Positions 38,272 to 47,795 of a stretch of 64,000 nt of DNA are shown here, one piece after another. The DNA is from DATARH01 sp963773625 (GTDB taxonomy: Bacteria; Pseudomonadota; Alphaproteobacteria; ATCC43930; CGMCC-115725). The notes beneath the pieces are model-generated. The model was given only the letters and a program-made list of their open reading frames with translations, did not search any database and was not told where the DNA came from. The translations under genes were made by a program, and so were the position numbers. The DNA is taken from the NCBI GenBank assembly GCA_963773625.1, contig CAVZCJ010000010.1:186001-250000 (forward strand), in the 5' to 3' direction. How positions within the stretch are numbered: position 1 is the stretch's first letter; each line of letters starts with the position of its first letter.

Positions 38272-39555
38272 ATGCCGCGCCAGGAGAGCGCCCTGCACGC
38301 GTCGCTGGAGCTGCTCGCAACCCGGCGTTACGGGACGTTCTGCGTCGCGTCGCTGCTGTCGAACATGGGCACCTGGGCGCAGCAGGTGGCGGAGCCGTGG
38401 CTGCTGTTAAGCATCGGCGCGTCGTCGTTTCTGCTCGGGCTCGATTCCTTTGCCGCCGGCGCGCCGGTTTTTCTTCTCACCCTGGTCGGCGGGGTCTTGG
38501 CCGACCGCCGCGACCGCCGCCGTATCATCACAATCTTCCAGTCACTCCAGATGTTGTGCCCGGCAACCTTGGTGCTGCTGTTGCTGATGGGGAGAGTTAC
38601 GCCGTGGATCGTCATCGCTCTGTCGCTGGTCGTCGGGGTTACCGACGCACTATCGATGCCGTCGTTTCAGTCGATCGCGCCGTCCATCGTACGGCGCGAA
38701 CAGATACCCGCGGCGCTGGCCCTCAACTCGACGCAATTCAACCTGTCGCGAATCCTCGGCCCCGCAGTTGCCGGTGCGGTTCTGGCCAGCATCGGCGCCA
38801 TCGGCTGCTTCGCGCTCAACGCCGCCTCGTACATCCCGTTTATCGGAGTCGCCTTATGGATTTTGCCGCGCCGCGGCCCCATCGTAGCGGCGAGGGACCG
38901 CTCGGATCGGCGCCGCCTGCTTGCCGGCGCCCGCTCGGTCGCCCGTGATCCGCTCCTGCGCGGCGCGCTGGCGACCGTGCTCGCGACCAGCGCGCTGTGC
39001 GGACCGCTCATTACCTTCTGCCCGGTGCTGATAAGGGACGCCTTCCATCGCGACGTCACGAGCTTCAGCCTCGCCGTCACGGCGTTCGGGATCGGCGGCC
39101 TCGTCGGGGCAGGCGGGCTGCTAGCCATCGCCGCGACGCGCGACCGCCGGCCGCTCGCCTCGGGGTTCGCGATCGCCTACGGCGCGCTTACCGCGCTCGC
39201 GGCGCTCGACCCCTGGTTCTGGGCGCTGCCGATCGTGTTGGTGTTCGCCGGCCTGGCGATGACCGCAAGCAATACCTCGGCTAACACCCTCCTGCAAATC
39301 CACGCGCCCGACCGCGTTCGTGGCCAGGCGGTTAGCCTCTACATGCTGGCGATGCGCGGCGGCATCGCCATCGGCGGATTGGCGACCGGCGGCGCGATCC
39401 ACCTGGTCGGCCTGCGCCCGGCGCTGTTCGTCGACGGCAGCCTCGCTGTGGCGCTACAGCTCACGCTCGGCTGGCGCTGGACGCGCTCGCCGACGCAGGC
39501 AGCCGAGGCGGTCTGTGCCAAAAGAATTGTAAAAAGAGATTCTTATAACAAATAA
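38272..39555 (+). CDS. MFS transporter (EntS/MFS_3 type)
   Basis: Intact 427-residue secondary transporter with about 12 membrane helices. It has YGTFCVASLLSNMGTWAQQVAEPWLLL at the N-terminus, characteristic of the EntS-like group, and the loop GGVLADRRDRRRIITIFQ between helices 2 and 3. The likely role is export of a small molecule. The 149 bp downstream are AT-rich and non-coding. The neighbours give no hint of the substrate. Confidence 0.88.
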   Translation: MPRQESALHASLELLATRRYGTFCVASLLSNMGTWAQQVAEPWLLLSIGASSFLLGLDSFAAGAPVFLLTLVGGVLADRRDRRRIITIFQSLQMLCPATLVLLLLMGRVTPWIVIALSLVVGVTDALSMPSFQSIAPSIVRREQIPAALALNSTQFNLSRILGPAVAGAVLASIGAIGCFALNAASYIPFIGVALWILPRRGPIVAARDRSDRRRLLAGARSVARDPLLRGALATVLATSALCGPLITFCPVLIRDAFHRDVTSFSLAVTAFGIGGLVGAGGLLAIAATRDRRPLASGFAIAYGALTALAALDPWFWALPIVLVFAGLAMTASNTSANTLLQIHAPDRVRGQAVSLYMLAMRGGIAIGGLATGGAIHLVGLRPALFVDGSLAVALQLTLGWRWTRSPTQAAEAVCAKRIVKRDSYNK

Positions 39556-39704
39556 CCAATGTATTTATTTACCGCTGGCTCAATAAATATGTGTTTCTTT
39601 GCATTTCACAGCCGAAATCGAATTCAAATCGCTAATGACCCGCGCGTTACTACTGATTAAGCTCATCGGATCTTGGTCGCCACTCTCATTCCTAAGGAGG
39701 AAAC

Positions 39705-40316
39705 GTGACGGACGGGATCGAGCGCCTGCGACAGTTCATCGGTGAACTCACCCGCCTTGTCGAGGGCGATGTGGACGAGGCGAAAATCATCGAACAGGGC
39801 GCCGCCGCGTTGCGCAACCTTGTGGCAGTCGACGATTGGCTGCCTCCCGAATTCGCCGAGCCCAGTGCTGAGCACTACCGCCAGTACCTGCTCTATTGCG
39901 ATCCATGGGAGCGTTTTTCCGTCGTCAGCTTTGTTTGGGGGCCAGGGCAGCGGACACCCATCCATGACCACACCGTCTGGGGCCTCGTTGGTATGCTGCG
40001 CGGCGCCGAGATCTCGCGCGACTACGTGCTCGATCCCGAGCGCGGGCTGGTGCCGGGTCGCGAGAGCCGGCTTGGGCCGGGCGACGTGACGGCGGTCTCG
40101 CCGCGCATCGGCGACATCCATACTGTCGAGAACGCTCTCGCCGACCGGCCATCCATCAGCATCCACGCCTATGGCGCCAATATCGGCGCGGTGGCGCGTC
40201 ACGTGTTCGTCCCTGAAACCGGCGCCGCGAAGCCGTTCGTCTCGGGTTACGCCAACCGGCTGACGCCGAACCTCTGGGATCGCTCGACCGAGACTCGCGC
40301 GCGGTTGGGAATCTGA
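39705..40316 (+). CDS. Cysteine-dioxygenase-like cupin protein
   Basis: Intact 203-residue cupin. The Fe-ligand motif PIHDHTVWGLVGMLRGAE (HxH) is at about residues 85-102, and a third His is in IGDIHTVENAL. It fits the bacterial cysteine/thiol dioxygenase family (oxidation of cysteine, mercaptopropionate or a related thiol to the sulfinate). The GTG start has a strong AGGAGG ribosome-binding site five bases upstream, which decides it. It stands alone before the converging cyd operon. Confidence 0.82.
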   Translation: MTDGIERLRQFIGELTRLVEGDVDEAKIIEQGAAALRNLVAVDDWLPPEFAEPSAEHYRQYLLYCDPWERFSVVSFVWGPGQRTPIHDHTVWGLVGMLRGAEISRDYVLDPERGLVPGRESRLGPGDVTAVSPRIGDIHTVENALADRPSISIHAYGANIGAVARHVFVPETGAAKPFVSGYANRLTPNLWDRSTETRARLGI

Positions 40317-40322
40317 ACGCCC

Positions 40323-40430
40323 TCAGCCGTCGCGGCCGGCATCGTCCTCGCGCACCTCAAGCCACATCGCGTTGAGGATCGCGAAAGCGCAGGCGAGGCC
40401 AAGTCCCAACACCCAGCTGAAGTACCACAT
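40323..40430 (-). CDS. cydX: Cytochrome bd oxidase small subunit CydX
   Basis: A 35-residue single-helix protein, MWYFSWVLGLGLACAFAILN followed by AMWLEVREDDAGRDG. The start MWYFSWVLG and the A-x-LNAMWLE pattern are the CydX family hallmark. It stabilises CydAB haem binding in known systems. The gene lies 15 bp after cydB and has GAGGAG upstream. It ends the cyd operon and is shorter than most gene-calling limits. Confidence 0.93.
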   Translation of the reverse strand: MWYFSWVLGLGLACAFAILNAMWLEVREDDAGRDG

Positions 40431-40445
40431 CGGCCGACAGCCTCC

Positions 40446-41592
40446 TCAGTAATGGCCTTCCCGCCCGGCGACCTCGGCGATCCGCACCTTGCCGCGCATC
40501 ACCCGCAGCGCATAGGCGGTGTAGGCGAGCACGACCGGGAGAAAGATGACGGTCGCCACCAGCATCAGGAACAGCGTCGCCTGGCTGCTCGACGAATCCC
40601 AGACGGTGAGGCTCATTTCCGGATGCGTCGACGACGGCAGCAGGAACGGGAACAGCGCCAGTCCCGCCGTGGCGATGATCCCGGCGACCGACAGAGCGCT
40701 CAGCAGAAAGGCCAGCACCCGCGCGCGCCCGGCCGGGATCAGCGCGACCAGCACAGCGCCGGCGATGCCGATCCCCGGGGCGGCGAACAACGAGGGGTAT
40801 TGACGGTAATTTGCGAGCCAGGCGCCGGCGGCACGGGTCACCGTTCTTCGCCAGCGGGTTCGACGGCCCGGCATGCGCGATCGAACCCAGCACATAGCCG
40901 TCGATCCCGGCCGCCACCCACCACCCGGCCAGCGCGAAGACGATCGCGGCAACGAGCGCGAAAACCCGCGCCGCCTGCCCGGCTCGCCGGCCGACCGCGC
41001 CGTCGGTCTTCATCGCCAGCCAGGTTCCGCCATGCATCGCCAGCATCGCCGCGCTCAAGATGCCGGCGATTAGCCCGAACGGGTTCAGCAGGCCGAAGAA
41101 ACTGCCGGTGTAGATCAGCCGCAGCTCGCTATCGAAGCCGAACGGCACACCCAAAAGCAGATTGCCAAAGGCGACGCCGAACACCAGCGACGGCACGAAC
41201 CCGCCGACCGCCAGTCCCCAATCCCAGAACTCGCGCCAGCGGTGGTCGGGGAGCTTGTCGCGGAAGGTGAACCCGACCGGCCGGACGATCAGCGCCAGCA
41301 GCACCAGAAACATCGCGATATAGAACCCCGAAAAGCTCACAGCGTAGAGCAATGGCCAAGCGGCGAACGAGGCGCCGCCGCCGAGGATGAACCAGACCTG
41401 GTGGCCCTCCCAGTTCGGCTCGACGGTTTCGCGGACTTGCCGCCGCTCTGCGTCGTTGCGCCCGACAAACGGCAGCAGCATCGCCGTGCCGAGATCGTAG
41501 CCGTCGAGCACCGCGAAACCGATCAAGAGGATGCCGAGCAGCGCCCACCAGATGAGGCGCAGGATATCGTAGGGGATGGGCGCGCCGGTCAT
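40446..41592 (-). CDS. cydB: Cytochrome bd oxidase subunit II (one frameshift)
   Basis: Membrane subunit II of the cytochrome bd quinol oxidase. It begins YDILRLIWWALLGILLIGFAVLDGYDLGTAMLLPF, the family N-terminus, and has VEPNWEGHQVWFILGGGASFAAWP. The C-terminus reads PEMSLTVWDSSSSQATLFLM and VVLAYTAYALRVMRGKV, also typical. The frame changes near 40845. The start overlaps the cydA stop (ATGA). About nine membrane helices are visible. Confidence 0.95.
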
Positions 41593-43108
41593 GCGCTGAG
41601 CGCCGGGCCGCGGCGGATCGTGCGCACCATCAGCGCCAGATCGACGACCGCCAGCGCGCTGTAGAACAGCACAAAGCCGACAAGCGAGCCGAGGACGGTC
41701 GTGGCCGACACCGACGAGACGCCGAGAAAAGTCGGCAGCACGCCTTCGACGGCCCAGGGTTGCCGGCCATATTCGGCGACGACCCAGCCGAGTTCGATCG
41801 CGACCCAGGGCAGCGGCAGGCTCAGAACCGCCAGGCGCAGGAACCAGCGGCGGTCGAGCGTTCGCGTCGAGGCGAAATAAAACGCGCCGGCAAACAGCGC
41901 GATAAAATAGAAGCCGAGCCCCGCCATTACCCGGAACCCCCAGAACAGCACCGGCACGTTGGGGATGAGGTCGTTGGCCGCTGCGGCGATCTGGTCCGGG
42001 AGTCGCGGCACCGATATCCGCGCGGTAGCGGCGCAGCAGCAGCGCATAGCCGAGATTTGCTGGGACGCCGCAAGCGACGCCTTGGCGCCCGCATCGTCAG
42101 GGTTTTGCCGCAGCGTTTCGAGCGCGCGATAGGCGTTGAGCCCGTCGGCGATGCGCTTTTGGCCCTCGGCGACCAGATCGGCGATCCCCTCGACCGGCGT
42201 GTCGAGCGAGCGGGTGGCGATGAGCCCCAGTACCCAGGGGATTTTGATCGCGTCACGCGTGGTCCGGGCGGCGACATCGGGAAAGCCGAACACGGTAAGG
42301 GCCGCCGGCGCCGGCTCGGTCTGCCATGCCGCCTCGATGCCGGCGATCTTCATTTTCTGGTTGATCGTCGCAGTGTAACCGCTCTCGTCGCCGAGCACGA
42401 CGACCGAGAGCGCCGAAGCAAGGCCAAAGCTCGCGGCGACGGTCATTGAGCGGCGGGCGAGTGCGACATGCCGGCCGCGCAGCAGGTAGAGCGCGCTGAC
42501 CGCCAGCACGAACATCGAGCCGTGACATAGCCCGCGCTAACGGTATGGACAAACTTCGCCTGCGCCACCGGATTGAACACGAGATCGTAGAACGAGGTCA
42601 GCTCCATCCGCATCGTCGCGGGATTGAACTGGGCGCCGACCGGGTTCTGCATCCAGCCATTGGCGATGAGGATCCACAGCGCCGACAGATTGGCGCCAAT
42701 CGCGATGAGCCAGGTTACCGAAAGATGCGCCAAGCGCGACATCCGGTCCCATCCGAAAAAGAACAGGCCGACAAAGCTCGCTTCGAGAAAGAACGCCATC
42801 AGCCCTTCGATGGCGAGCGGCGCGCCGAAAATGTCGCCGACATATTGCGAGTAGTAGGCCCAGTTGGTGCCGAACTGGAATTCCATGGTGATCCCGGTCG
42901 CCACCCCCATCGCGAAGTTGATGCCGAAGAGGACGCCCCAGAACCGGGTCATCTCGCGCCAAATCGGGCGACCGGTCATCACGTAGACGCTCTCCATGAT
43001 CGCCAGCAGCAGCGACAGGCCGAGCGTCAGCGGCACGAACAGGAAGTGGTAAAGCGCCGTCAGCGCGAATTGCAGCCGCGACAGCTCGACGACAGTGGCG
43101 TCGATCAT
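41589..43108 (-). CDS. cydA: Cytochrome bd oxidase subunit I (frameshifted)
   Basis: Haem-bearing subunit I of the bd-type quinol oxidase, which reduces O2 with high affinity. The haem-ligand helix LTALYHFLFVPLTLGLS, the second His region AKFVHTVSAGYVT, and the signature AEYGRQPWAVEGVLPTF are all present. The Q-loop contains GDESGYTATINQKMKIAG. Frame changes occur near 42520 and 42045. Total length (about 506 codons) is normal. It follows cydP by three bases and overlaps cydB. Confidence 0.95.
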
Positions 43109-43111
43109 GGC

Positions 43112-43297
43112 TCAGCGCCCCGGCAGGCCAAGTACCGCCGTGGCGGTTTGTTCGGCGAGCGGGAGCAAAGCCGGAGGCGGCACAAAGAACGCAAAATAGA
43201 GCGCCGTGAGCGCCACGGCCTTCACCGCGAGCGCCGCGGCGATCGAAACCGCCAGCGGGCGATCCTTCGGCAGAAAGAGAGGCAGCCGTTTCTGCAT
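43112..43297 (-). CDS. cydP: CydP-like small subunit of the cytochrome bd operon
   Basis: A 61-residue protein with one central membrane helix (VSIAAALAVKAVALTALYFAFF). It starts MQKRLPLFLPKDRPLAVSIA and ends TATAVLGLPGR. The pattern of a basic start, one helix and a C-terminal AVLG(L)PGR is that of the CydP family, encoded just before cydA. A longer upstream in-frame start has no support. It is the first gene of the operon and lies about 120 bp downstream of an FNR/FixK-like box. Confidence 0.8.
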   Translation of the reverse strand: MQKRLPLFLPKDRPLAVSIAAALAVKAVALTALYFAFFVPPPALLPLAEQTATAVLGLPGR

Positions 43298-43416
43298 GGC
43301 GGTTCCCCGATCCCGCGTCCGTCGATTCTGCGGCGTGATGCCGCCGGCTACAACCAAAAATCTCCGTCCGCAGCGTTAACGCCCGGCCGCCAGACCCTTC
43401 TCTCGCCGCAGCGGCA

Positions 43417-43430
43417 TTGATCTGCATCAG
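43417..43430. promoter_or_regulatory. FNR/FixK-like box upstream of the cyd operon
   Basis: TTGATCTGCATCAG matches TTGAT-N4-ATCAA except for the last base. Its centre is about 126 bp before the cydP start. A box at -41.5 would place transcription start near 43382. Oxygen control of cyd genes by FNR-type regulators is well known; binding here is inference. Confidence 0.55.
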
Positions 43431-43482
43431 CGCAGGCGCTTCCATAGACAGGCGAGATGATGCGGCGGCAAGGAGAGAGAAC

Positions 43483-44673
43483 ATGGATGGGTTGGGCCAG
43501 GATCGGGCGGACTTGATGGCGCGCGCTAGGGCGCTGGGACCGGCGATCGCCGCCGCCGCCGATCAGGTGGAAAAGGGTCGCGAGCTACCGTCCGCCCTCG
43601 TCGCAAAGCTGACGGACGCCGGCCTTTTCCGTCTGTTGCAGCCGCGCGAGCTCGGCGGCGCCGAGCTGACCCCGATGGAATTCGCCGAAATCATGGGCGA
43701 AATCGCCCGACATGACGCCAGCACCGCCTGGTGCGTCGGCCAGGGCAACGGTTGCGGCATGTCGGCGGCGCTGCTCGATCCCGTCGTGGCGCGGGAGATT
43801 TTCGGTCCCGACGACGGGATTCTCGCCTGGGGCCCGCCGAGCAGCTCGGCCGAGGCGCGCAAGGTGCCGGGCGGCTACTGTCTTACCGGCTCGTGGAACT
43901 TCGCCAGCGGCAGCCACAACGCCACCTGGCTCGGCGCCCATATCGTTGAACGCGGCGCCAATGGCGAGCCGGTGCGGCGGCCCGACGGCGGCACCATCCT
44001 CCGTTCGCTGCTGTTCCCCAAGGCGCAGGCGCAGATGACCGACATCTGGCGCGTGCTCGGCCTCAAGGGCACCGGCAGCGACATGTACAGCGTCACCGAC
44101 CTCTTCGTCGCCGACGACCACACCGTGCTGCACGACCGCGGCAAGGTGCCGCCGCGCAGCGGCGGCCGCCTCTACCGCTTCAGCTTCAGCAACCTATACG
44201 CCTCGGGTTTCGCGGGGCTGGCGCTCGGCGTCGCCCGCGCCTTCTACGATAGCTTTGTCGCCTTGGCAGCCGACAAGACTCCGCGCGGCGCCAAGGGCAC
44301 CCTGCGCCACGATCAGGTGGTGCAGTCGCAGGTGGCGCAGGCGAGCGCCCGGCTGCGGTCCGCGCGCGCCTTCCTGCTCACCTCTCTCCAAGAGATCTGG
44401 GACTCGGTGGGCGAGACCGGAGAGGTTAACCTCGACCAGACTGCGACAATCCGTCTCGCCTCGACCTGGGCCATCAAACAGGCGCGCGAGGTAGTCAACG
44501 AACTCTACCACGCCGCGGGAGCCACCGCGATTTTCGACGAACAGCCTTTCGAGCGACGCTTCCGCGACATGAACACCATTGCGCAACAGATGCAGGGCGC
44601 GCAGAGGCACTTTGAGACGGTCGGGGGAATCCTGCTCGGTCTCGAGCCGGATGCGACCATGTTTACCTTCTAA
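43483..44673 (+). CDS. Acyl-CoA dehydrogenase-like flavin-dependent monooxygenase family protein
   Basis: Intact 396-residue protein with the acyl-CoA dehydrogenase fold. The N-terminal domain has LTDAGLFRLLQPRELGGAELTPMEFAEI, the middle domain GSWNFASGSHNATW and LGLKGTGSDMYSVTDLFV, and the C-terminal helical domain FAGLALGVARAFYDSF and YHAAGATAIFDEQPFERRFRD. The catalytic Glu of true dehydrogenases is not evident. The HsaA/DszC-like group, which uses reduced flavin, is the best fit. The ATG at 43483 has AGGAGAGAGA upstream. The substrate is unknown. Confidence 0.82.
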   Translation: MDGLGQDRADLMARARALGPAIAAAADQVEKGRELPSALVAKLTDAGLFRLLQPRELGGAELTPMEFAEIMGEIARHDASTAWCVGQGNGCGMSAALLDPVVAREIFGPDDGILAWGPPSSSAEARKVPGGYCLTGSWNFASGSHNATWLGAHIVERGANGEPVRRPDGGTILRSLLFPKAQAQMTDIWRVLGLKGTGSDMYSVTDLFVADDHTVLHDRGKVPPRSGGRLYRFSFSNLYASGFAGLALGVARAFYDSFVALAADKTPRGAKGTLRHDQVVQSQVAQASARLRSARAFLLTSLQEIWDSVGETGEVNLDQTATIRLASTWAIKQAREVVNELYHAAGATAIFDEQPFERRFRDMNTIAQQMQGAQRHFETVGGILLGLEPDATMFTF

Positions 44674-44748
44674 CGCTCTTCATTTGTCTGCGCGGCGCGC
44701 GGGGGCTAAACTCTCCTCAGACCGTTGCTGGAATGAGGAGACACCGCC

Positions 44749-47022
44749 GTGAACGATGTTGCGCCGTCTCGTTACAAGTGGGTGGGAACTCGGCCGATCC
44801 GTCCGGACGGCGTGCCCAAGGTCACGGGCCGCGCGATGTACGCGGCCGACTTGGCGATGCCCGGCGCGCTTTATGGCAAGATCGTGCGCTCCCCGCACGC
44901 CCACGCTCGCATTAGATCGATCAACACCGAGAAGGCGAAAGCGCTGCCTGGCGTCAAGGCGGTCATCACCGGCGCCGATTTCCCCGAGCACAAGTTCGAG
45001 TACATCGGCCCCGAGCGCGTTGCAGTCAATTTCTGGCACGTGTCGCGCAACGTGATGGCCAAGGAAAAGGCGCTCTATGACGGTCACGCGGTCGCCGCGA
45101 TCGCCGCGATCTCGAAGGAGGTCGCCGAGGAGGCCGAAGCTCTGCTCGAGATCGATTACGAGGTGCTGCCGCATGCGATCGATGTCGACGACGCGATGCG
45201 TGAAGACGCGCCGCTGCTGTTTGAGGACATGATCACTCGCGGCATCGAGCCGGCGCCCACCAAGCCGTCGAACATCTCCAAGAAGCTCGAATTCGCGATC
45301 GGCGATGTCGAAAAGGGCTTCAAGGAAGCCGACGTCGTGATCGAGAAGGACTTCAAGACCGCGGCGGTCCACCAGGGCTACATCGAACCGCATGCCTGCA
45401 GCGTTCGGATGGACGCTGACGGTCAGGGCGAGATCTGGTCGTCGAGCCAGGGCCATTTCGTCGTCCGCGCGTTGACCGCCAAGCTGCTTGAAATCCCCGT
45501 CGGCAACCTGCGCGCGACGCCGGCCGAGATCGGCGGCGGGTTCGGCGGTAAGACGGTCGTTTATGTCGAGCCGGTCGCCGCACTGCTGTCGAAGAAGACC
45601 GGCCGGCCTGTGAAGATTACGATGAGCCGCGACGAGGTGTTCAAGGCCACCGGCCCGACATCGGGCGCCTCCATGACTGTCAAGATCGGCGTCAAGAAGG
45701 ACGGCACGATCACCGCCGCGCAGGGCATCTTCAAATACCAGGCCGGCGCGTTCCCTGGCTCGCCGGTGATGAACGGCTGCCTCTGCGCGTTCGCCCCGTA
45801 TGAGATCGAGAACCAGCACACGGTCGGCTACGACGTTGTCTGCAACCGGCCGAAATCGGCTGCTTACCGGGCGCCCGGCTCGCCGATTTCGGCCTTCGCG
45901 GTCGAGAGCGTGCTGGACATGTGCGCCAAAAAGATCGGCATGGACCCGGTCGAGCTGCGCCTCAAGAACGCGGCCAAGCCTGGCACCCCGATGATCTACG
46001 GGCCGAAGCTCGGGCACGGCGGCTACATCGAGACGCTGGAGGCGGTGAAGAACCACCCTGCGTACCAGATCAAGCTCGGCCCCAATCAGGGCCGCGGCGT
46101 CGCCTCGGGCTACTGGTTCAACGGCGGCGGCGAATCGAGCGCCACGATCCAGGTCAATGCCGACGGCACCGTTACCGTCGCCACCGGCAGCGTCGATGTC
46201 GGCGGCTCGCGCGCCTCGATGGCGCTGATGGCGGCCGAGACCTTCGGCATCGACTACAGCCAGGTGCGCGCCATCGTCGCCGACACGTCGTCGGTCGGCT
46301 ACACCCATGTGACTGGCGGCAGCCGCGTCACTTTCGCCACCGGCACCGCGGTTGTCGACGCCGCCAAAAAGGCGATCGACGATTTGCGCGGCCGCGCCGC
46401 GATGATCTGGGACGTCGATGTCGACGGCGTCGTCTGGGAGGATGGCCACGCCAAGCCGGCCTCGAGCAATGTCGGCGACTTCAAGCCGATGTCGCTGAAG
46501 GAGCTCGCGGGCAAGGCGGCAGCGACCGGCGGGCCAATCACCACCGCGGCCTCGGTTAATGCCGGCGGCCAGGCGCCCGGCTTTGCGACGCAGTTTTGCG
46601 ATGTCGAGGTCGACCCGGAGACCGGCAAGGTGACTGTCCTGCGCTTTATCGCGGCGCAGGACGTCGGCACCGCGATCCACCCCTCCTACGTCGAGGGGCA
46701 GATTCAGGGTGGCGTCGTCCAGGGCATCGGGTGGGCACTCAACGAGGAATACATCTACAACCAGAAGGGCCAGCTCGATAACGCCGGCTTCCTCGATTAC
46801 CGCTGCCCGGTCGCCAGCGACCTGCCGATGATCGAGGCGCTTTTGGTCGAGGTGCCGAACCCGGTTCACCCCTATGGCGCCAAGGGGGTCGGCGAGGTCA
46901 ATATCTGCCCGCCGATGGCGGCGATCGCCAATGCGATCGACAACGCGATCGGGCGGCGGCTAACCGAGCTGCCGATGTCGCCGCCGAAGATCCGCGCGGC
47001 GCTCGACCACAGCGCGGACTGA
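44749..47022 (+). CDS. Xanthine dehydrogenase family molybdenum-binding subunit
   Basis: Intact 757-residue molybdenum hydroxylase large subunit. The first domain starts RPDGVPKVTGRAMYAADLAM and LYGKIVRSPHAHARI; the cofactor domain has EIGGGFGGKTVVYVEP, SAAYRAPGSPISAFAVES and, near the end, the active-site Glu in YGAKGVGEVNICPPMAAI. It needs a [2Fe-2S] subunit and an FAD subunit in known enzymes, but neither lies in this window. A MoaD-like gene follows after 10 bp. The start is GTG with a GAGGAG site. Confidence 0.9.
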   Translation: MNDVAPSRYKWVGTRPIRPDGVPKVTGRAMYAADLAMPGALYGKIVRSPHAHARIRSINTEKAKALPGVKAVITGADFPEHKFEYIGPERVAVNFWHVSRNVMAKEKALYDGHAVAAIAAISKEVAEEAEALLEIDYEVLPHAIDVDDAMREDAPLLFEDMITRGIEPAPTKPSNISKKLEFAIGDVEKGFKEADVVIEKDFKTAAVHQGYIEPHACSVRMDADGQGEIWSSSQGHFVVRALTAKLLEIPVGNLRATPAEIGGGFGGKTVVYVEPVAALLSKKTGRPVKITMSRDEVFKATGPTSGASMTVKIGVKKDGTITAAQGIFKYQAGAFPGSPVMNGCLCAFAPYEIENQHTVGYDVVCNRPKSAAYRAPGSPISAFAVESVLDMCAKKIGMDPVELRLKNAAKPGTPMIYGPKLGHGGYIETLEAVKNHPAYQIKLGPNQGRGVASGYWFNGGGESSATIQVNADGTVTVATGSVDVGGSRASMALMAAETFGIDYSQVRAIVADTSSVGYTHVTGGSRVTFATGTAVVDAAKKAIDDLRGRAAMIWDVDVDGVVWEDGHAKPASSNVGDFKPMSLKELAGKAAATGGPITTAASVNAGGQAPGFATQFCDVEVDPETGKVTVLRFIAAQDVGTAIHPSYVEGQIQGGVVQGIGWALNEEYIYNQKGQLDNAGFLDYRCPVASDLPMIEALLVEVPNPVHPYGAKGVGEVNICPPMAAIANAIDNAIGRRLTELPMSPPKIRAALDHSAD

Positions 47023-47032
47023 CGGCGAACAG

Positions 47033-47290
47033 ATGACCACCGCGCAGGTGACGCTCACGAGCGGGTTCAGCCGACGCTATACCGGCGGGCGGCGAGAATT
47101 CGAGATCGAGGCGCGCACCCTGCGCGACGTCATCAAGGCGCTCGATAAGATGTATCCGGGGCTCGGCGAGCACCTTGAGGAGGAGACCACCGTCGCCATC
47201 GACGGCGCAATTCACGATGCGCCCGGCTATTTCCAGAAGCTGCGGCAGGGCAGCGAGGTGTTCTTCATCCCCAAGCTCGAAGGCGGTTAG
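47033..47290 (+). CDS. MoaD/ThiS-family sulfur-carrier-like protein
   Basis: An 85-residue ubiquitin-like protein that ends in Gly-Gly (IPKLEGG), the form activated by MoeB-type enzymes for sulfur transfer. The fold signature is RREFEIEARTLRDVIKALDKMYPGL and TVAIDGAIHDAPGYFQKL. It lies 10 bp after the molybdenum subunit, suggesting a role in making or sulfurating the cofactor for that enzyme (inference). A terminator follows. Confidence 0.85.
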   Translation: MTTAQVTLTSGFSRRYTGGRREFEIEARTLRDVIKALDKMYPGLGEHLEEETTVAIDGAIHDAPGYFQKLRQGSEVFFIPKLEGG

Positions 47291-47322
47291 CCCGAACCGC
47301 GGCAGCACGCAGACAGTCAAAA

Positions 47323-47345
47323 AGCCGGGCTCGCCCGGCTTTTTT
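47323..47345 (+). terminator. Rho-independent terminator
   Basis: An 8-bp stem AGCCGGGC / GCCCGGCT with a 2-base loop is followed by six T and preceded by A-rich sequence. It lies 32 bp after the MoaD-like gene and closes that operon. Confidence 0.85.
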
Positions 47346-47439
47346 GCGGGAGAGGCTGGCCGGGGTTGTCAGCCCCGACCGGCCAGCCTCTCGACCCTCG
47401 CGCCACCCCGTGGGGGACAGCACCTAAAGGGCAAGGTGC

Positions 47440-47601
47440 TTACATATTGTTCGCGACCGTATCGAAGGTGCCGCTGAGGTTGATGCCGACCGTGTTGAGG
47501 ACTCCGACGGCGGCGAGAGCGATCAGCGAGGCGATGAGTCCATATTCGATGGCGGTGACGCCACTTTCGTCAGCAAGAATTCGGTGAAGCGCTACAAGCA
47601 T
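47440..47601 (-). CDS. Flp/Fap family type IVb pilin
   Basis: A 53-residue prepilin-like peptide: MLVALHRILADESGVTAIEYGLIA followed by a hydrophobic helix and ending FDTVANNM. The Flp signature is the short basic leader ending before GVTAIEYGLIASLIA. Prepilin cleavage would fall at Gly before VTAIEYG. No tad/cpa genes are nearby, so it is an orphan pilin. It is shorter than most gene-calling limits. Confidence 0.9.
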   Translation of the reverse strand: MLVALHRILADESGVTAIEYGLIASLIALAAVGVLNTVGINLSGTFDTVANNM

Positions 47602-47795
47602 CGGTGTACTCCCTGCCCGGTACGAGGCAAATGTTCGCCGAATGCCTGCGATATTTCAATAAAATTGATCCTTAATTGGAAGTGTATTGTCTGCGGGTTA
47701 TGCTTAATTATTTGTTGATTGAAAGGAGCCGACAATAAGCTGTGGCCGGCCGCATTGAGCGAAGCGTAGCCGGACAGCGGCGGTAAAATCCGCGT

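Noticed and set aside
44680..46869. A 729-codon open frame antisense to the molybdenum subunit
   Set aside because: It is the GC-rich shadow of an intact known gene; its product is low-complexity Arg/Asp/Gly and matches nothing.
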